Below are positions 9,141 to 17,317 of a stretch of DNA of 64,000 bases, piece after piece. The notes under the pieces are model-generated. The model made no database searches, was not told the origin of the DNA, and saw only the letters and a list, made by a program, of their open reading frames with translations. The DNA is taken from contig CP092081.1 in NCBI GenBank assembly GCA_022226935.1, positions 192,902 through 256,901 on the forward strand, read 5' to 3'. Both the position numbers and the translations under genes were made by a program. How positions within the stretch are numbered: position 1 is the stretch's first letter; each line of letters starts with the position of its first letter. This DNA is from Nitrospira sp. Its GTDB lineage: Bacteria; Nitrospirota; Nitrospiria; Nitrospirales; Nitrospiraceae.

Positions 9141-9477
9141 ACGCGGGGAGATTTGGCTTACCGACTTGAGTCCGCGACGTGGGACCGAGCCCGGGAAAAC
9201 CAGACCGGTGCTCATCGTTCAAGCTCAAGCGCTGCTCGATGCAGGGCATCCCTCCACGCTGATCATCCCTCTCACTACCCAGCTCGTCGATGATGCTGAA
9301 CCGCTTCGTATCCGTATCATGGCTCAGGGGAAACTTCGAAAAGACTCCGATTTGCTGCTAGATCAAGTCCGCGCAATCGACAACCAACGATTGACTGATG
9401 GTCCATTGACCCGCCTCGCAGCGACCCAACTCCGGACCGTATCCCACGCTCTTAAAGTAGTGCTAGATTTAGCGTAA
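9133..9477 (+). CDS. MazF/PemK-type endoribonuclease toxin
   Basis: 114 residues from the ATG at 9133. The family signatures are RGEIWLTDLSPRRGTEPGKT, RPVLIVQAQ and, later, LLLDQVRAIDNQRL. MazF toxins cut single-stranded mRNA at short sites; the conserved Arg of GTEPGKTRP and the Asp-Gln-Val-Arg strand belong to the active region. The start is set by the family's usual beginning (MRKRGEIW) and by overlap with the antitoxin stop. The product is complete and looks functional. Together with the antitoxin it forms a two-gene module that seems to have entered by duplication of the MFS gene end. Confidence 0.9.
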   Translation: MRKRGEIWLTDLSPRRGTEPGKTRPVLIVQAQALLDAGHPSTLIIPLTTQLVDDAEPLRIRIMAQGKLRKDSDLLLDQVRAIDNQRLTDGPLTRLAATQLRTVSHALKVVLDLA

Positions 9478-9527
9478 GTCCGCCGGCACGTGCGGGCTGG
9501 ATACCTGTTCTCTTCCCACTAAGTGAA

Positions 9528-9669
9528 GCGCCGTAATTTGCCAAGTCTCACGCCCTGGCTGGCCGATCAGTGGGGTTGGACGGCCTCGCTGCTGGTGGCC
9601 GCCGGCATCGCCCTCTGCGGAGGCCTCATGTGGATGAAAGTTGATCCGACTGAGGGGATGAGGGAGTGA
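9528..9669. repeat. Direct repeat, right copy (MFS 3' end duplicate)
   Basis: Non-coding duplicate of the MFS gene end, including the TGA at 9667-9669. Core 9550-9648 differs from 8667-8765 by one base; the flanks show more substitutions and one single-base gap. It bounds an insert of about 740 bases (8787-9527) holding the toxin-antitoxin genes. The rest of 9481-9817 shows nothing recognisable. Confidence 0.88.
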
Positions 9670-9817
9670 GGAGCGAGTTGTGTTGAGAACGGTGGCCTGC
9701 AGGATGGGGTGGAATTGTCATCCTATGGGCTTAGGATTTTTCCGTCAGAGACCAGACACGGCGCCGAGAGGAATCGATGTCGCCAGTTTTCGCCAGATAG
9801 AAACGAGCGTTTTCCGC

Positions 9818-11347
9818 TCACGCCCGGTTCACTTCCGCCGGTTGCGGCACGCCTGAGCTATCGAGCTGATAAGCGTAGGCTTCCTTCATCTGGACGTTGC
9901 CGCTGTCGGTGTAGACGAAGAACCGATGTCCATCGGTGCGGGTTTTGACGAGGCCATACGCGGTGCGGCTGAAGCCGAAGAAGGGCCCTCGTTTCTTGGC
10001 CGCCTTGTCGTCCTGCAATCGGCAGAGGCCTTCGGTTGCGAAAAAGGCCACCAGTTCGGTCGCGAAGATGAGCGGCTCCGGCACGCGCGACCATTTGCCC
10101 AGGGCACCCATGAGCGTGGCGCGCGGATGGATGTATTCTTTGCGCGCGCTTTCGTCGCCGCAGGACACCACGCTCACGATCGGCGACACAGCTTGAATGA
10201 ACGCGCCGGAAAAATCGGCCGAGCCATGGTGCGGCACCTTGAACACTTCCGACCGCACGTTGAGGGTGCCCTTGTTGTGTTCGCGGGCGAGGAATCGGCT
10301 GGCTTCGTCGTTGAGGTCTCCTGAAAACAAAACGCTGAAGCCGCCGTAGCTCAGGCGGAGCACAATCGAATGGCCGTTGATGGTGTGAGAGGCGGAATGG
10401 CCGGTGAAGCCTTCGTCGCTGTCGTTGAGCGAGTCGTGACCGATGCGCGGTCCCTTGGGCGGTTCGCCGAGAAAGCGCAGCGCCGGTTTCCCATCCACCT
10501 CCGTGGTGATTGGGCCCAGCACCTCGATGCGCAGGTCGTCCCGATTGAAAAACTCGAAGGCGTGGTCATCACCGAGTTGCAAGCGCCGGAAGCTGACCGG
10601 GCTGCGGCTGTTGTAGGTGGCGAGGGTCTGTTTCCATTCCCGGAACGGCTCGTTCATCTCCTTGTCGTCCACCTCCAGCAGATTCTCTTCCAGGCCGGTG
10701 AGGTAGAGTTGCCCGTTGACCGTCTTGGTCGGCCCCAGCAGCTTCGTGTCGGGCACGGTTTTGTTGTTCATCTTGCTGGGGCGTTTGACGAGACCGTTAT
10801 GATAGACGCGCTGCGGCTGCATGAAGAGCTGTTTGCGTTTGACCTTGTTGGTTTCGGATGTGAGGATCTCGCTGAGCCCGGCGAAGTGATCGGCGTCGCC
10901 GTGGGTGACGACGATGCAGTCGATGGCCTTCGGCTGCTGGAGGCTGGTGTTACGGAAGCGCCCGGCGAGGTAGCGCGCGAACATCTGGTTGTCGCCGCCG
11001 TCGATGAGGATGACCTTGCCGTCGGGAGATTCGATGACCATGCCATCGCCCTGCTGGACATCGACGAAATTGACCTTCAAAACCTTGTTGTCCGCCACAG
11101 GCCGGACCAGATCGGTCACCTTGATGCCGGAAGATTTGGTTGGTTCGATGTAGCCGGTGACGGATTCCGGGAGGATGCTGCCGTCGGGCTTCTCGCGAAA
11201 GAATGTGATCGTGACTTCGAGGTAGGTAGCCGCCTGCTTGACCACGGTGATTTCATCTCCCCACGCGATCGTGCGGATGCAATTTTTGCGGCCCCGCTCT
11301 TTCCACACATCGGCCAGATCGACATTGAGCACAGCTTGGTCAGGCAT
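9818..11347 (-). CDS. Metallo-beta-lactamase fold hydrolase, ComEC/Rec2-like
   Basis: About 509 residues from the ATG at 11347, which has GAGGGAAA upstream; an upstream ATG at 11401 lacks such a site. The N-terminal 90 residues look like an SH3-type beta domain. The catalytic domain begins with LKVNFVDVQQGDGMVIESPD, ILIDGGD and THGDADHFAGL, the zinc-binding motif in the form seen in ComEC C-terminal domains and stand-alone ComEC-like hydrolases. A later VLFSGDLNDEASRFL and KVPHHGSADFS complete the site. No membrane helices or signal peptide are present, so it is probably soluble. In related proteins the role is DNA or nucleotide hydrolysis, or defence; here it is unassigned. Confidence 0.85.
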   Translation of the reverse strand: MPDQAVLNVDLADVWKERGRKNCIRTIAWGDEITVVKQAATYLEVTITFFREKPDGSILPESVTGYIEPTKSSGIKVTDLVRPVADNKVLKVNFVDVQQGDGMVIESPDGKVILIDGGDNQMFARYLAGRFRNTSLQQPKAIDCIVVTHGDADHFAGLSEILTSETNKVKRKQLFMQPQRVYHNGLVKRPSKMNNKTVPDTKLLGPTKTVNGQLYLTGLEENLLEVDDKEMNEPFREWKQTLATYNSRSPVSFRRLQLGDDHAFEFFNRDDLRIEVLGPITTEVDGKPALRFLGEPPKGPRIGHDSLNDSDEGFTGHSASHTINGHSIVLRLSYGGFSVLFSGDLNDEASRFLAREHNKGTLNVRSEVFKVPHHGSADFSGAFIQAVSPIVSVVSCGDESARKEYIHPRATLMGALGKWSRVPEPLIFATELVAFFATEGLCRLQDDKAAKKRGPFFGFSRTAYGLVKTRTDGHRFFVYTDSGNVQMKEAYAYQLDSSGVPQPAEVNRA

Positions 11348-11464
11348 GCAATTTCCCTCGCAGACTGTTGATGGAAAGCGGCGATAGAATACGCCGTTCA
11401 TCGGAAGAAATCACGCGGGTCTGCCCCCTTGCCGATGGAATCACCAGCCTGCTACATTTGCCCC

Positions 11465-11986
11465 ATGACCATGCAATTTCAGAAAAAAGATCCACGCGCC
11501 ACGATCATCACACCGTTCGGTGAAATCCGGATTCGCTTTTATCCGGACGATGCCCCCCGCCATGTCGAGAACTTCATCAACCTGGCGAAAATGGGCTTTT
11601 ATGACGACACCACGTTTCATCGCGTCGTGCCGGGCTTCATCATCCAAGGCGGTGACCCGCTGAGCAAAACGCCGGATCGCCTGCTGCACGGCACCGGAGG
11701 CCCCGGCTACTTTCTCAACCCCGAACCCAACGATCGGCCCCATAAGCGCGGCGCGATCTCGATGGCGAAGATGCCCCGCGACGGCAACAGCACCCGCGAC
11801 TTCAACGACAACGGCTCCCAGTTTTTCATTTCTCTGCAGGACAACGGCGGCCTCGATCGGCGCTATTCGATTTTCGGAGAAATCATCCGGGGCATCGAGG
11901 TCATCGACATGATCGCAAAGATGCCCTGCGACGAGCGCGACAATCCGTTGGAGCCAATTCGCATGAAGGTGACGGTGAAGGAATAG
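11465..11986 (+). CDS. Peptidyl-prolyl cis-trans isomerase, cyclophilin type
   Basis: About 173 residues with no signal peptide, so probably cytoplasmic. It catalyses isomerisation of X-Pro bonds in protein folding. The active-site motif TFHRVVPGFIIQGGDP contains the catalytic Arg, and NGSQFFISLQDNGGLDRRYS and FGEIIRGIEVIDMIAK complete the cyclophilin fold. The starts at 11465 (MTMQFQKK) and 11471 are both possible; upstream codons to 11429 do not fit the family. It stands alone, divergent from the MBL-fold gene. Confidence 0.95.
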   Translation: MTMQFQKKDPRATIITPFGEIRIRFYPDDAPRHVENFINLAKMGFYDDTTFHRVVPGFIIQGGDPLSKTPDRLLHGTGGPGYFLNPEPNDRPHKRGAISMAKMPRDGNSTRDFNDNGSQFFISLQDNGGLDRRYSIFGEIIRGIEVIDMIAKMPCDERDNPLEPIRMKVTVKE

Positions 11987-12047
11987 CCGCCCTGTACTTC
12001 AAGGCGTGAGCATCTGCCCACGAGTCAGCCACTTGATTTAATCCACT

Positions 12048-12458
12048 GTGACCATACTCCTCCCCTTGCCAGGTAGGTCGCTGATATCCAGTTTGGGACC
12101 GTACCTGCTGTTCCTGACTCTCTTATTGTCGGCCTGCGATGGTCATCGGCAGCGACTGATGACAGAACAATATCCCTCGTATCCCGAGAACGTGCGGTGG
12201 GCGATCGATAAAGGGAACATCCTTCGCGGCATGACGGAAGATCAGGTATACCTCGCGCTGGGCTCACCGGTATGCAAAAAGGACGTCGTGGATGAGGGGC
12301 GGACGGTCAGGGTCTGGCTTTACCCGCCGATCGGACGCAACGCCTGCGTCACCAGCGCCTTTCGTGTCTACTTCGAACAGGGCGCCGTCACCACCTGGGA
12401 TCGCTACACTACACCGACGAGATATACGGACCCCGCCGGCGGCATGCCCGCCTACTAG
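12048..12458 (+). CDS. Small lipoprotein, SmpA/BamE-like
   Basis: 136 residues from a GTG. A hydrophobic signal segment ends in LLSACDG, a lipobox with Cys about residue 30, so the mature protein is probably a lipoprotein. The body (ILRGMTEDQVYLALGSPVCK, then VWLYPP) matches the short SmpA/OmlA/BamE fold, in which a Gly-Met-Thr turn precedes the first helix. BamE assists outer-membrane protein assembly, but many paralogues have other roles. The stop codon TAG lies at the first bases of a dispersed repeat element (CTAGCAGG...), so the original C terminus may have been changed by the element. Confidence 0.75.
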   Translation: MTILLPLPGRSLISSLGPYLLFLTLLLSACDGHRQRLMTEQYPSYPENVRWAIDKGNILRGMTEDQVYLALGSPVCKKDVVDEGRTVRVWLYPPIGRNACVTSAFRVYFEQGAVTTWDRYTTPTRYTDPAGGMPAY

Positions 12459-12585
12459 CAGGCTGTCCAGAAAGGCCGCCCACGGCTTCCGGGTCGCGCA
12501 TCTGCCTCCGACGTTCCGAAAAATTACACCTCAGTCGCCGTGCTTCCCGCGGCCTTGCTGGATGGTCTTTCTGAACAGCCTGTCA
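12456..12585. repeat. Dispersed inverted-repeat element (CTAGCAGG family), copy 1
   Basis: Imperfect termini in opposite orientation: CAGGCTGTCCAGAAAGGCC at the left and GGCCTTGCTGGATGG followed by TCTTTCTGAACAGCCTG at the right. Length is about 130 bases. It supplies the TAG of the lipoprotein gene. Copies elsewhere in the window lie at 12920-13040, 13160-13285, 47382-47412 (half) and 53375-53505. Confidence 0.7.
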
Positions 12586-12680
12586 CTCCAAGCGGGGCTC
12601 GCTAACTTACGCGCCGACCTTGCCTTCGTCCTTGACGTGTGGGGTGTATGACAATACGCTGATTGATCGGTCATCGGTAA

Positions 12681-12890
12681 GGAGGTGCTGCTTTAGCTGC
12701 GGATATCAGCCTTCGGCACGGTTTTTCGATGGCTGATGCGATCGTCTATGCAACGGCTCGGGACCAGGCCGCGGAGGTCGTGACGGGTGATGCGGATCTC
12801 AAAGATCTGCCTGGCGTGGTCTACGTGAGGTCGCCCTTCTCCGCCGCAGCCTGCTCCAACAGGTCATCCAGCGAGGCCGCAGCGAGCTGA
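12681..12890 (+). pseudogene. Fragment of a VapC-type PIN-domain toxin
   Basis: Reading the frame that opens after TAA at 12678 gives AALAADISLRHGFSMADAIV, then a YATAR, VVTGDADLKDLPGVVYV pattern. This is the C-terminal half of a PIN-domain RNase toxin, including the conserved Asp residues of MADAI and TGDAD. The N-terminal half with the first catalytic Asp is missing, no antitoxin gene is present, and the 3' end runs into repeat sequence and stops at 12888-12890. It is a remnant, not a working toxin. Confidence 0.65.
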
Positions 12891-13420
12891 TCGACGCGAG
12901 AACGACAGCTCGCGTTCACAGGCAGACTGTTCAAAAAGCCCGTCCAACAAGGCCGCAGGCGAGAGAAAACCGGAGGCGTACCATTTGGCTACGTTGAGGA
13001 TGCATTCGAGGGAGAATGAACCTGGAAATCTGTTTCAGAAAGCTTCCCGCAGAACGGTCAAAACGACTGTCCACCTAGGCCGCAGCAAGTGAAAGAGCGA
13101 GGCATAGCCGTGCGCTACGTGGAGCGATCTGAGAGACGCGAGAAGAACACCACGGTTTCCGTGCAGGTTGCTCAAACAGGTCATCCAGCGAGGCCGCAGC
13201 CGATGAAAGCACCGGAGGCGTAGCCCCTGGTTAGGTTGAGGATGGTTTCGCGGGGAGAACGAAGCTGGGGACCTGTTTCAGGAGGTTCCCTGCAGAACGG
13301 TCAAAACGACTGTCCACCTAGGCCGCAGCAAGTGAAAGAGCGAGGCGTAGCCTTGCGCTACGTTGAGCGAATTGAGCGAAGTGAGAACGACGGTGGCGGT
13401 CGTTTTCACCGTTCTGCCCT
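12850..13420. repeat. Array of diverged repeat units with a 240-base higher-order period
   Basis: About five units share a core like CAAAANGNCNGTCCANCNAGG followed by CCGCAGC, and then a GAGGCGTA...GTTGAG block. Two kinds alternate. One kind (12920-13040, 13160-13285) has CCGGAGGCGTA and ends near CTGTTTCAG. The other (13050-13155, 13290-13420) has GGTCAAAACGACTGTCCACC, and its two copies, 240 bases apart, are nearly identical over about 60 bases. No gene is visible in 12891-13418. Confidence 0.7.
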
Positions 13421-14681
13421 AGAAGAAGGCCATGCTGGCATAAGTTACGGTAGAATTATACTGATCCGTGATCCCGCGATCGTATCGCAGCACCTGCCCC
13501 GTTTCCGCCTGAATCAACCGCAGCATCGAGTAGATCGGCGAAAAGCCGGAGATGCGGCGTTGATCGTTTTCTTTCTGAATGAACTTGGCGAATTCTTCCG
13601 GGTCGCGATTCTCGACATGTTTGAGCATCTCGAGATCGGTCTGCATGCAGCGATGGAAGGAGAAGTCCGTGGGCGGAGCCGAGTCGCCGTAGCGCATGCC
13701 GATGTGGGCGAGTTCCGCACCGACCACAACGCAGTACGATTTGCCGGTGGCGGCGAGCGCTTCTTTTAAGGCCTGAAGAAACGTCTCGACCTGCTCCCGG
13801 ATCTGCGGATCGCGCAGACTATCCGCTGAGAACGCCGTGAGGATCGGAACAATCGTAAACGCCTGGTCTTGGCCGAGAGTTTCTTGCAAAAACGGCAGCT
13901 GAAATTCCAATGCATGTTCATTGTGATGTGCCAATTCGTCGGTGAAAGCGGCGGGGATGTGTGCGCGTAGTTGGTCAGTGACCGTACGGTCGACTTTCAC
14001 GAGCCCCAATGGTGTCTGAAAATCTTTGTCGGTTACGGCCACCGGGTGTTCGAGTCCGGAGTAAGCGGTGCCGATCAGCACGTAGAGATCCGGCTTCTGA
14101 GCGTCCTGCAATTCCTTATAGGCCCAGGCGTAGATCGGTCCGGCTTGTTTCATCTCGTAGGTGGGCGCAACGAGCGCCTTGATGAGCTTGCCCTTGTGCT
14201 CGGAGGCCTTCACCTCCGGCCCTTCTTTTGACACGAAGAAGTTGTTGATCTGGGCGCGCAACTTGGCGGGATCGGCTTCATAACTGCGGCCGGCAAATTG
14301 CGGCGAACGAGAGGGCGCCTGTCGATAGGCCGCCAACGCTTGCTGCTTGGCTTGCTCGGTACGCTCTCCCTCCAGGAAGAGTTTGGTATCCAGATCGGCC
14401 AGTAACTGCTCGACCTTATTCGGCATGAGGAATTCACCGAAGCGCTTCAGATAAATCGCTCCGATGTCCTGCACGCTGTGCTCTCCGTCGAGGTGCTGCA
14501 CGATGAAAAAATAATTCAACGGCAGGACCAGGCGCTCCTTGCTCAATCCAGTGGGATCCCAGAGCACGATGAACTGCTCCTCCCCTTCCTTGATCGGCGA
14601 AAATTGTAGATTGCGCAGCAGCGGATACTGCTTGGGATCTTTGGCAGTCATGGTCGGTGTGGATTCCATAGTGAGGCGCAT
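13419..14681 (-). CDS. Memo-like (AmmeMemoRadiSam system protein B) with an N-terminal extension
   Basis: 420 residues. The C-terminal region from about residue 128 (FAGRSYEADPAKLRAQIN) follows the Memo family, including FQTPLGLVKVD and NEHALEFQLPFLQE. Two usual metal-site histidines are replaced: the PHAG motif reads PTYEM and the later SH motif reads GTAYSG, while the EHxLE histidine stays. The SSDLSH motif reads GAELAH. The first 100 residues resemble a PqqD-like or winged-helix domain. No radical-SAM or AMMECR1 gene is next to it. It may be a non-catalytic or differently metallated relative. Starts at 14669 or 14651 are also possible. Confidence 0.75.
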   Translation of the reverse strand: MRLTMESTPTMTAKDPKQYPLLRNLQFSPIKEGEEQFIVLWDPTGLSKERLVLPLNYFFIVQHLDGEHSVQDIGAIYLKRFGEFLMPNKVEQLLADLDTKLFLEGERTEQAKQQALAAYRQAPSRSPQFAGRSYEADPAKLRAQINNFFVSKEGPEVKASEHKGKLIKALVAPTYEMKQAGPIYAWAYKELQDAQKPDLYVLIGTAYSGLEHPVAVTDKDFQTPLGLVKVDRTVTDQLRAHIPAAFTDELAHHNEHALEFQLPFLQETLGQDQAFTIVPILTAFSADSLRDPQIREQVETFLQALKEALAATGKSYCVVVGAELAHIGMRYGDSAPPTDFSFHRCMQTDLEMLKHVENRDPEEFAKFIQKENDQRRISGFSPIYSMLRLIQAETGQVLRYDRGITDQYNSTVTYASMAFF

Positions 14682-14699
14682 TGTAACGGAGCAAACTTC

Positions 14700-14900
14700 T
14701 CAGGCGCAACAGGGAGCAAGCGTGAAACGTGAAGCGTAACAGGTGAACCGCAGAAGGTGAACCGTAAAACATGAAATGGGAAAAAGCTGTATGTCGTCGT
14801 GAAGCGTATCTCGTTTGGGATCGGAGCTGATAGCTGAGTGCCCCTTGGGCGAACGACGCTTCACGAAGAACGAACGACGAGAGACGAACGACGGCACGGG
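14700..14900. repeat. GTGAAACGTGAAGCGT-type repeat cluster c
   Basis: Upstream of the Memo-like gene: GCGTGAAACGTGAAGCG, AGGTGAACCG twice, GTGAAGCGTATCTCG, CTTCACGAAGAACGAACGACG and GAGACGAACGACG. This fills most of the 233-base gap before the membrane cluster; no gene is seen in it. Confidence 0.6.
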
Positions 14901-14914
14901 CAGCAGCCCGGTGC

Positions 14915-15670
14915 CTACTGATTCGGCGGATGGGTGCTGCCGCGGCGGCTGAGGACAATCAAGGTGGCGACGGTCAAGAGCAACAACCACAACGTGGGGC
15001 GTCCATAGGAGGCGTCGGAGAATTCGATGAGATCGGTCAGCCGGCCGATCAGGAGCGACATACGCGCCATCACGGTGTAGCCGAAGGCGGCGCCGAAGGA
15101 AATCATCAGGAACAGAATCCCGGCGCGGGCGACGGCTTTGCCGGGTCCGGAATGTTCCACGGAGAAGAAGAAGTAAAACAGTACGGACACGACGCCGATC
15201 AGGATGATGATGCCATTCAAATGGCTGGCCGGATTGAGCAGCGAATAGTCGAAGGTGATGCCTCCGCCCGGCGCGATGCCCAGCAGAGGCCGCACCGTAT
15301 CCTCGATCTGTTTCAAAATGAACGACGAGATGGTTCGCGGAATCGCCAAACCTGCTCCCACGCCGACGATGAACGCGAAGGCATAACGCGACAGCCAGGC
15401 CGCCTTCGGGACATACCGGGTGAGCATGAGCATCCCGATGCCGACCGGAATCAGCAGTGACCATTCCCCCTTATCAAGGATCGGCCGGACGATCAGGGTC
15501 ATGATAACGGTGTCATAGGTTTTGACGATCGTATAGCCGAGCGAGACGCCGACATAGAGATGTTCGGCGAGCTTGAAGAGCGGATTGTCCTCGTATAGGA
15601 ACGAGAGGATAAAGAGGGTCAAGCCTGTGGCGATCCAGGCGCCGAGTATGACACCGAACGATAGTTCCAT
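14915..15670 (-). CDS. Multi-pass membrane protein of the MutL-type cluster
   Basis: 251 residues with about six or seven hydrophobic helices (for example LGAWIATGLTLFILSFLY at the start and LWLLLLTVATLIVLS at the end). A Gly-rich loop (GIAPGGGITFDYS) lies between helices in the middle. I do not recognise a characterised family. It starts 5 bases after the stop of the preceding gene and is the last gene of a unit of seven same-strand genes that begins at 22048. Its role is probably structural or transport within a membrane complex; this is inference from position. Confidence 0.75.
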   Translation of the reverse strand: MELSFGVILGAWIATGLTLFILSFLYEDNPLFKLAEHLYVGVSLGYTIVKTYDTVIMTLIVRPILDKGEWSLLIPVGIGMLMLTRYVPKAAWLSRYAFAFIVGVGAGLAIPRTISSFILKQIEDTVRPLLGIAPGGGITFDYSLLNPASHLNGIIILIGVVSVLFYFFFSVEHSGPGKAVARAGILFLMISFGAAFGYTVMARMSLLIGRLTDLIEFSDASYGRPTLWLLLLTVATLIVLSRRGSTHPPNQ

Positions 15671-15675
15671 AGCGC

Positions 15676-16521
15676 CTAGGACCCCATCCCGTCCTGCCGG
15701 CGCTGTTGCCGCCGCAAGGAGAAGTAAAAGATGTTGCAGATGGCGACGAGCACGATGATGGCCAGGTGTGTTGCCGACTGAGCATCCATGCCGGCAACCG
15801 CCTTTCCCTTCTGACCGATCAAGGTTTCATATTCCGCCGCTCCGCGCAGGCCGCCGATCAACCCATTGATCTGCCCGCTGCGTAACAATGGATAGAGGCC
15901 AGGTGCAATGACGCCGGTGCAGCCGCCGCCGAGCTCGAACTTATATTTGTCTTTGCCAAAGACATACCAAGCTTCGACGCCGGGATTACCCGCGCCCAAG
16001 CTAATCGCATAGGTGACGTCGCGCAGGTTCTGCACCCCCGCCAATACCGGCAGGCCCTTGGTCGCTTTGCCGCCGTAGTCGGCAGGAAAGGCGTTGTAGA
16101 GATCCTGCCCCATGTTGAGAATGACGGCGCTGCCGCCGGGACTCCAGCCCAGGAACACGTAGTCCTTCCCGTTCTCCTTGCCCGCTTCCTTGGCCGTTTG
16201 CGTCAGAATTTGATCGGCGAGACCGGTGCCGGACACCCAGAGCGTCATCGCCACGACACGGAGATTTTTCTTGAATGCGTGACGCAGAACCGCGATGGCC
16301 TGCGGATAGAGTTCCGGTTTGGACGCGGGATCGAAATCGAGCGACAGGAGAAAGACCGATCCTTCGGGCAGCCCTTCGATGTAGTCGTAGACGCCGCGCA
16401 CCTCGGACGAAATCTTGATGGGCAATCCGACCGGGAAGAGCAGCGGCACGAGCGTGCAGAGGCCGATCACCAGGAAGATGATCCGCCGGTCGATACGCAA
16501 CATGCGCTCGGCGAAGGTCAC
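15676..16521 (-). CDS. Membrane-anchored unknown protein of the MutL-type cluster
   Basis: 281 residues with a hydrophobic helix near each end (IIFLVIGLCTLVPLLFPVGL at about 14-33 and THLAIIVLVAICNIFYFSL near 255) and a domain of about 200 residues between them. That domain starts with YDYIEGLPEGSVFLLSLDFD and includes WSPGGSAVILNMGQD and a Gly-rich GGGCTG segment, giving an alpha/beta look. It is translationally close to the next gene (5 bases). Not recognised from a characterised family. The position suggests a subunit that reads or holds a ligand next to the membrane. Confidence 0.75.
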   Translation of the reverse strand: MTFAERMLRIDRRIIFLVIGLCTLVPLLFPVGLPIKISSEVRGVYDYIEGLPEGSVFLLSLDFDPASKPELYPQAIAVLRHAFKKNLRVVAMTLWVSGTGLADQILTQTAKEAGKENGKDYVFLGWSPGGSAVILNMGQDLYNAFPADYGGKATKGLPVLAGVQNLRDVTYAISLGAGNPGVEAWYVFGKDKYKFELGGGCTGVIAPGLYPLLRSGQINGLIGGLRGAAEYETLIGQKGKAVAGMDAQSATHLAIIVLVAICNIFYFSLRRQQRRQDGMGS

Positions 16522-16534
16522 TTCGTTCCCTCGT

Positions 16535-16672
16535 GGAGTACGTGAAACGTAAAAGGTGAAACGTGAGACGAACGTGAAATGCTAAAGGGAAGAAGTATGG
16601 TCTGATTTCGTCGCTTCATTCTTAAAATGTTTTACCTTTCACATTTCACGTCTAACGTTTCACGTCCTATTC
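16535..16672. repeat. GTGAAACGT-type repeat cluster d, inside the membrane cluster
   Basis: ACGTGAAACGTAAAAGGTG, AAACGTGAGACGAACGTG on one side, and the inverted TTTCACATTTCACG, TCTAACGTTTCACGTCC on the other. The two halves are complementary in part and could fold into a hairpin in the 145-base gap between two genes of the unit. Confidence 0.6.
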
Positions 16673-17317
16673 TTTGCCTCCGCCCAAATACGACCGTTCG
16701 ACGCCGAAGATGATTTTGAATGAGAGCGCGACAGCGCCTAAGCTCACGCCGATCAGAATGGCTCGCCGTACGGAGGCGTTCAAGACATTCAGAATCCAAC
16801 TCGACAGGTCGCCACTGAGCGGCAGGATGTATTCGCCGAGCGGCACGCGTCCCATCATCACAATGACGGCCGCCACCAACAGCACGGCGGCTTCGCGGCT
16901 ACGCGCGCGAAACGAGCGGTACGCGGCAGAGGCGATGAAGAAGGCCAGGATGGCGAACATGGTGCCCTGCAGCGGCACGAGCGTATAGGAATAGACCCAG
17001 CCGAAAGACGTCAGCGCCCCATCGATGCTTTCCTTGCCGTTATTCCAGAGTCCCACGATGATCGTGCCGAGCATGCCGACATAGAGCACCAGGCTATAGG
17101 CCCATCCCGCTTCCTTCCGCCGGATCTTGGCCGCATGGACATGGAACAGGCTGGTGATGCCGAGCACGAGCGCGAAGCCGCCGATGATCTGCAGCCACTT
17201 GGTCACGGTCGTGAGCAGTTGTTCGGACGCCGGGTGCGGCACGTAGTATTGCGCGGCCATGACGAGTCCGGTGATCATGGTGATGAGCAGCGGCAGTTGT
17301 CGGCGGAGAAAAATCAT
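16667..17317 (-). CDS. Multi-pass membrane protein of the MutL-type cluster
   Basis: 216 residues, about six hydrophobic helices, beginning LPLLITMITGLVMAAQYYVP. The start ATG overlaps the stop of the upstream gene by 4 bases (ATGA), so translation is coupled with the DUF6754-like protein. A short loop WNNGKESIDGALTSFGWVYS joins two helices. Not recognised beyond its membrane nature. It belongs to the same seven-gene unit. Confidence 0.75.
   Translation of the reverse strand: MIFLRRQLPLLITMITGLVMAAQYYVPHPASEQLLTTVTKWLQIIGGFALVLGITSLFHVHAAKIRRKEAGWAYSLVLYVGMLGTIIVGLWNNGKESIDGALTSFGWVYSYTLVPLQGTMFAILAFFIASAAYRSFRARSREAAVLLVAAVIVMMGRVPLGEYILPLSGDLSSWILNVLNASVRRAILIGVSLGAVALSFKIIFGVERSYLGGGKE

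Noticed and set aside
8787-9527. tRNA-type attachment site or integrase for the toxin-antitoxin insert
   Set aside because: No tRNA or integrase sequence was found; only the duplicated MFS end marks the borders.
12850-13420. Repeat array as a CRISPR
   Set aside because: Units are long (about 100-130 bases), diverged and without regular spacers; no cas gene is near.
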